Of a DNA stretch of 64,000 nt, positions 59,303 to 64,000 are shown piece after piece. Every line of letters begins with the position of its first letter. Position 1 is the stretch's first letter. The stretch lies in assembly GCA_024516035.1 (NCBI GenBank), contig CM044955.1, forward strand, positions 48,963,715 through 49,027,714. Reading direction: 5' to 3'. Origin of the DNA: Bactericera cockerelli (taxonomy: Eukaryota > Arthropoda > Insecta > Hemiptera > Triozidae). The notes beneath the pieces are model-generated. The model searched no databases, was not told the origin of the DNA, and saw only the letters and a list, made by a program, of their open reading frames with translations. The translations under genes and the position numbers were made by a program.

Positions 59303-59622
59303 TGTATCCAACGTTCCCCTACGTACGAACGCCCTGAAACTTGAGACCTACAAACCTGTCATTTCCTCACAGACTGAGACAACAGCAAAGTCTGGACTTC
59401 ATTATTTTCTTGGTCACTTTAATTTTACCAACATCATTATCATCATCAACTTATCCTTCTTTTTAATTTTCAATCTAAATAGTTAACCTATTATTATTTT
59501 CATCACCAACTTCTTCAAAATCATCTTCATTATAAACAGTATCATTTCCAACAAGACTGATATTATGATTATTATTAGTTGTAGTATGACTTATATTGTT
59601 TACTTATTTCTCTTCTTTCCAG

Positions 59623-59782
59623 CCGAACGGTTTTCTCAAAGACAACGGAGCGACAGTTGTCTGAGATCTTCGGTGCCGAAGGCATGGCGGCATGTCGCGG
59701 CGCGGCAGTAACCAAAGACGCTTGTGTGGACCTATGGCCGCACCCTGAGGCACTCCTAATCTCCTTCCGTTTCAAAATTTGA
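59623..59782 (+). CDS. Candidate terminal exon of an unrecognised gene
   Basis: A strong acceptor (ACTTATTTCTCTTCTTTCCAG) leads into one split base plus 53 codons including a TGA stop. The translation begins RTVFSKTTERQLSEIFGAEG and ends LLISFRFKI. The segment is about 55-60% G+C in a very AT-rich neighbourhood, typical of an exon here. No family was recognised, and no matching upstream exon was found. If real, the R1-like element sits in its preceding intron. Confidence 0.4.
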
Positions 59783-59883
59783 ATGACATAAATTGAGAGA
59801 ATATATCTCTCTTTACTAATTAGTGAAGAATAGGGAATTTTAATTTGTTGTTTATTATGTAATTATATTTTTATATAATTAAG

Positions 59884-60100
59884 AAAGATATCAGAACTAT
59901 TGGTAGTTTTATTTCTATGAAGATTAATAATAATAAATTACTTATGAGCTCTTTTTGTTCGCAAAAGATCTATTTAAGGTCGCAGTGACAAAGAGCTTTC
60001 GTAGCCGACAGCCCTACTTATACCAATACCAAGATATCAGAACTATGGGTAGTTTTATTTCTATGAAGATTAATAATAAAGTACTTATAACTTATGGGCT
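59884..60100. repeat. Tandem duplication, about 144-bp spacing
   Basis: AAGATATCAGAACTATTGGTAGTTTTATTT...ATGAAGATTAATAATAA occurs at 59884 and again at 60028, with small differences (GTGAG/TTAT insertions). Confidence 0.75.
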
Positions 60101-61502
60101 TTCTATGAAAGCAATTTTCTCATGTATAATGTACCTTCTAGACACTTTAACTCTTTCTGTACAAAATGAGATTGATGGGTAACCGCAAGTGTAGAAAGTC
60201 TACTGACTAGGAACCTCTCCAAGTGATGGGCAGTTGGGCAGGTGTTCCAGGGTCTGAACTTTATGAATATCTTCCTAGAACCCATACATACAAAGAAGTA
60301 TCAAGAACAATGAACCAGATGAACCTTCGAATAAAAGAAGATGAAGAGAAACCTGACCAAGTTATGATACTTGCGGCAGATGACCTGTCAAAAAGTTCTT
60401 GATAAGGGATCCTCTTGTACAGATATGAAGGTAGATCTTTAGGTACAAGTAAGTAATCTATGGGAATACTGATAGCTCCAGCAAAGATCTTTAAGAGTAG
60501 ATAGGTAGTAGGTTACACATCTTTTGATTCTATCTTTGTGATTTCCATCTTATCTTTCAGTTCATCTTCAAGAAGATGTCTTCGGATTTGTGAACTAAAA
60601 GATTATCTTAAGATTTCCAAATGTGGATTTGAGATCTCTTATCAGGAGGTTTTAACAAAGGGCAGGCATAGGGGAGGAGTGTTGTCACTTTGGTTCGGAG
60701 ATGGAAATCTTGTAAAGGTGTGATAGCGGATACGTATTAAATTTGAAATCAACAGTTGGTTTGGATTATTAGAAAAAATCTATAAGCATAAGTTCACATG
60801 CATTTTGACTGTAGATACATGACTAAATAAAATACGTCAATTAGCAAGATATGTGTATCTATCAATTTGTGGCTGTTTAGTATGAAAACATTGTTCTCAT
60901 CCCAAGGATCAAACTATTGGTTGTTTTGGCTAACTCCAGCGTTGATCGAAGTCTTTCTAGAACGGAGTATCTTTTAGTACAAGGCTCAAGATTATTAACA
61001 ATTATTAAAAGACAATATTTGAAATAGGTACAATGGTACATAATTATGGTACATACTATTCAGATTCTTAAGTAGTAAGAGTCTATTGATGCTCTTGAAA
61101 CCATCTTCTCAGCTATTGTTAACAACAATAAAAGACTTGAGGGTAGTTTTGTAATTAGCAAGGGCCTCATCTTCACCCTGAGCCATTCTTCCCGAAGAAT
61201 ACCATCAAACCATTAACATAATTATCTCCCTGGAGATTTGGAGATCTTATCGTATCTGTTTCCAAAATCATATTTATCTATTTCCAAAATCTACATTCAG
61301 AATGAGATGATCTTGACAAGTTTGAAATTTCATCTTTTATCTGTAAAATTGATTTTAAAAAATGATAACATTGTAGAGGAGACCTTTTTTTATTATTACT
61401 ATTATTTTCATTTGCCCCAAAATATTTATACAATTGGGTTCAGCAAAGTGTAGAGTAGATTAACCCATACGAACCCATAGTTGAAAATCCGATTAGCTGA
61501 GC
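60101..61502. other. Stretch without a recognised gene
   Basis: Nothing recognisable on either strand. Confidence 0.5.
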
Positions 61503-61767
61503 GCGCGATTAGCTCAGTGGTTATGCAGTCGCTTGCCAAGAGAGAGGTTCCGGGTTCAATCCCCCGAGCCGACAGAAAAATTGTATTCTAAATTTCGTTA
61601 CAGTTGTTTGTAAGGGATGCGGTGCGCTCGTGTTGACCCAGCACTTTGATGGGAAGTATTGTGTCACCTCTCGCCCATCAGAGGGGAGACATATTACGGG
61701 ATAGGCAAGCTAAAGCACATACCACAAGCGTCGTAGCTCTTGTTTCATGGCTATGAAATAAAAATGG
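61503..61767 (+). mobile_element. SINE, family A, older copy
   Basis: GCGCGATTAGCTCAGTGGTT is intact. The loop TTGCCAA and GGGTTCAATCCCCCGAG are slightly altered, and the body lacks a few bases relative to 51331 (CTTCC and ACAGTA missing). It ends at ATGAAATAAAAATGGCCT with no long A-tail. Confidence 0.85.
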
Positions 61768-62307
61768 CCTCGCTACGCAGTGCCTCCGCACCGCTTCAAG
61801 GTATCATCCTTCGCGGGGGATATATTACCTATTATTGTAAATGGTTTTTGGGTAAACATTTCCAAAAGTTAAGTTTGACCACTTAAATAACAGGGGTTAA
61901 TATTATATCTTCATGACTCCCTGCTGGCATATTCTACATTGTTCCAGATCTTATGTATAACATTATAGCATTTATTATAGGATAATAGTTAGGGGACTCA
62001 ACATTTTCATCTGGTTATAATGTTAATTTTAATAACTGGGTAATAATAGACCTAATAGGTACATAAAGAGAAATTTATTAGGTATTTATTCTTTATCTAT
62101 GTAGAATCATCCTCAGGCATCATAATCAAGTGGATTTTTCCCATTAAATTTCTCAAGACTAAATTTTCTAGAAATAAAGCAGGAAATTGTCTGAATCAGC
62201 CAAAAAAAATATTTTTCATTAGAGATCATGTTTCGTCTCTTCTCACTCCAAACACTGGCACATATTCAATAATATATATACAATTCTTTTTTCTTTTTTG
62301 CATATTT
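61768..62307. other. AT-rich stretch without a recognised gene
   Basis: Nothing recognised. Confidence 0.5.
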
Positions 62308-62444
62308 CTGTTAATCACTTTCGTGATATCACAACGATCAACTACTCAAACTCCCTTTACTAAATCTACCCTGAAACCGGGACTTGAACCACAGACCTAA
62401 AGGTTACAAGTCCGCCGCCTTATCGATCAAGCTACTGAGGTCGG
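62308..62444 (-). mobile_element. SINE, family B, minus strand
   Basis: In reverse it reads CCTCAGTAGCTTGATCGATA, GACTTGTAACC, GGTTCAAGTCCCGGTTTCAG, then a body with GTTGTGATATCACGAAAGTG. Confidence 0.8.
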
Positions 62445-62975
62445 TCAGTATCTACAATTCTACATAATATTATGGGTACATATATCTACTTTTATGCTTG
62501 AATACAAGCACGAACATTTCTTGCACCTAATTTATAATCCCAAATCGGTAAAGTTTCCTCTACGCCCAAATTTGCCATACTCAATATTGTGCATGTCCCG
62601 TACCATACAATTTGGGCGGTAACTTGTGAAATCAATGCTGATATATGAGCGCTCCAAATGCATTAATTCGATACATTATTGGTAGCCACAAATCATATGG
62701 ACCGTATTACTGGGCGCGTAAAGTAGACCGAATTAAAGTTGGACATAAATTGCCGGGAGACAGCTGAAAAAATATAAATCCCCAGAGTATGGCACAGCAC
62801 AAGCAACGCACTTTTTTATTTTATTTCAAAAGATACAGACTCAGGTTGCGTTGTGCGGCTGGTATTGCCGTCACACTGACAGCACTAAGGACACGCATCT
62901 TGGGATGGCTTACTTAATTCGTCCTTAGTAAGCGAAACCAATTTTCCGAATTTGAAGTTTCCTGGTGTTGTCATT
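62445..62975. other. Stretch without a recognised gene
   Basis: Nothing recognised. Confidence 0.5.
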
Positions 62976-63180
62976 TTCATCATCATAGGGTGGCGTCATC
63001 GTGAACGATGGTAGCCAGACAGTGGAAGAATGACTCAGCACTTCTACCCCTGTCTTTACAAGGAGGCTAATAATTGATAAGGGCCCCCAGAATCAAGCCA
63101 ATACTGGTCTACTCCTTGTTTATAGTCCCCCAGCCAGACTGCTGGTCTACTCCCTGTTTAAAGTCCCCCAGCCAGATTGG
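62976..63180. repeat. Dispersed repeat E, copy 2, plus a 45-bp tandem pair
   Basis: 62976-63085 repeats 14647-14757 (GGTGGCGTCATCGTG, GATGGTAGCCA, CAGCACTTCTACC, GTCTTTACAAGGA). The next segment has CTGGTCTACTCCTTGTTTAT and AGTCCCCCAGCCAGA twice in tandem (about 63104-63180). It is shared in part with 32555-32590. Confidence 0.65.
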
Positions 63181-63191
63181 GGAGTCATTTT

Positions 63192-63227
63192 ACTTCCGAG
63201 AAATGTCTAATATTAGAAATCGGAAGT
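63192..63227. repeat. 36-bp near-palindrome, copy 2
   Basis: ACTTCCGAGAAATGTCTAAT followed by ATTAGAAATCGGAAGT. It is the inverse of 43518-43553 with one mismatch. Confidence 0.8.
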
Positions 63228-63394
63228 ATTCGCGTTGCTTTTGAATAATTTAGTGTATCCTTTGGGCTTTCAGTTTTACCAGCCAGTTCTTATGCATTAG
63301 TCCACTCAACATAATCATGACAAGTGTTCTAAAGTCAACATATGGATAAGCGAATAACACAGGTCCCGTAAACCGCAAAAGGCTAGTTTTAGTC

Positions 63395-63892
63395 AGTCAG
63401 TCAATAGCATCAGTCAGTCACTAATATCAGCTACAGTAACGCGGGATTCATTCCTAAAAAAACCTCAGCATCAGTCAGTCACTAATATCAGCTACCCTAA
63501 CCCGGGATTCATTTCTAAAAAAACCTCAGCATCAGTCAGTCACTAATATCAGCTACCGTAACCCGGGATTCATTCCTAAAAAAACCTCAGCATCAGTCAG
63601 TCACTAATATCAGCTACCGTAACCCGGGATTCATTAATAAAAAAACCTCAGCATCAGTCAGTCACTAATATCAGCTACAGTAACCCGGGATTCATTCCTA
63701 AAAAACCTCAGCATCAGTCAGTCACTAATATCAGCTACAGTAACCTGGGATTCATTCCTAAAAAACCTCAACATCAGTCAGTCACTAATATCAGCTACAG
63801 TAACCCAGGATTCATTCCTGAAAAACCTCAACATCAGTCAGTCACTAATATCAGCTACAGTAACCCGGGATTCATTCCTAAAAAAACCTCCC
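63395..63892 (+). repeat. 61-bp minisatellite, about 8 units
   Basis: The unit is CAGCATCAGTCAGTCACTAA, TATCAGCTACAGTAACCCGG, then GATTCATTCCTAAAAAAACCT. The period is 61 bp (60 where one A is lost). Units are highly similar. These are direct tandem repeats without unique spacers, so this is not a CRISPR array. Confidence 0.92.
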
Positions 63893-64000
63893 AACACAAA
63901 CCTCTCCCTCACCGCTTAGTTCGCGAGAAAACACAAAAAATCAAAAGATGAATAAATTTATGGAACAACCAATCCACTCGAACCAGATCAATAAATCCAA

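Noticed and set aside
63395..63892. CRISPR-like spacing of repeats
   Set aside because: The whole 61-bp unit is repeated with no unique spacers, and the context is eukaryotic.

Overview
This is a eukaryotic, AT-rich, repeat-dense nuclear window, almost certainly from an arthropod and probably an insect. I lean weakly towards Hemiptera or Lepidoptera. The basis is one spliced animal-type metabolic gene in small exons, three families of tRNA-headed SINEs, and relics of mariner, Tc1-like, piggyBac, hAT-like and Helitron transposons, plus an R1-like non-LTR retrotransposon. There are no operons, Shine-Dalgarno sites or bacterial gene packing. Species cannot be fixed from the sequence alone.

Host genes. 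The only host gene I recognise is pyridoxamine/pyridoxine 5'-phosphate oxidase (PNPO, vitamin B6 salvage). It lies on the minus strand as six exons between 18785 and 14879, with GT-AG junctions that keep phase. It has one apparent single-base frameshift in an A-run of exon 2, a lysine where an active-site arginine is expected, and a decayed copy of exon 3 in the following intron. Two further plus-strand segments (48647-48799, 59623-59782) look like terminal exons of unrecognised genes.

Mobile DNA, left to right: short MITEs (5760, 36411); SINE copies of three tRNA-headed families throughout; a 75-bp minisatellite (12440-13350); a 242-bp Helitron (19690-19931); a mirror-symmetric minisatellite and GA/CT microsatellite block (22622-24990); a 63-bp satellite array (25598-28105) split by a piggyBac relic and a small hAT-like element; a 749-bp element with inverted ends, a 9-bp target duplication and an internal 45-bp tandem array (28859-29607); a palindrome cluster (36931-37115); a 1.05-kb foldback element (37838-38883); an internally deleted mariner (41560-42478); a second Helitron (51703-51940); and a complete R1-like non-LTR retrotransposon (54137-59108).

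The most striking feature is the R1-like element. Both ORFs are intact and overlap by ATGA, it has a 47-A tail, and it is bracketed by two directly repeated copies of a 194-bp host sequence that match at every base I compared. This looks like a recent insertion with an exceptionally long target-site duplication. Most of the remaining sequence is intergenic or intronic and shows nothing I can name.
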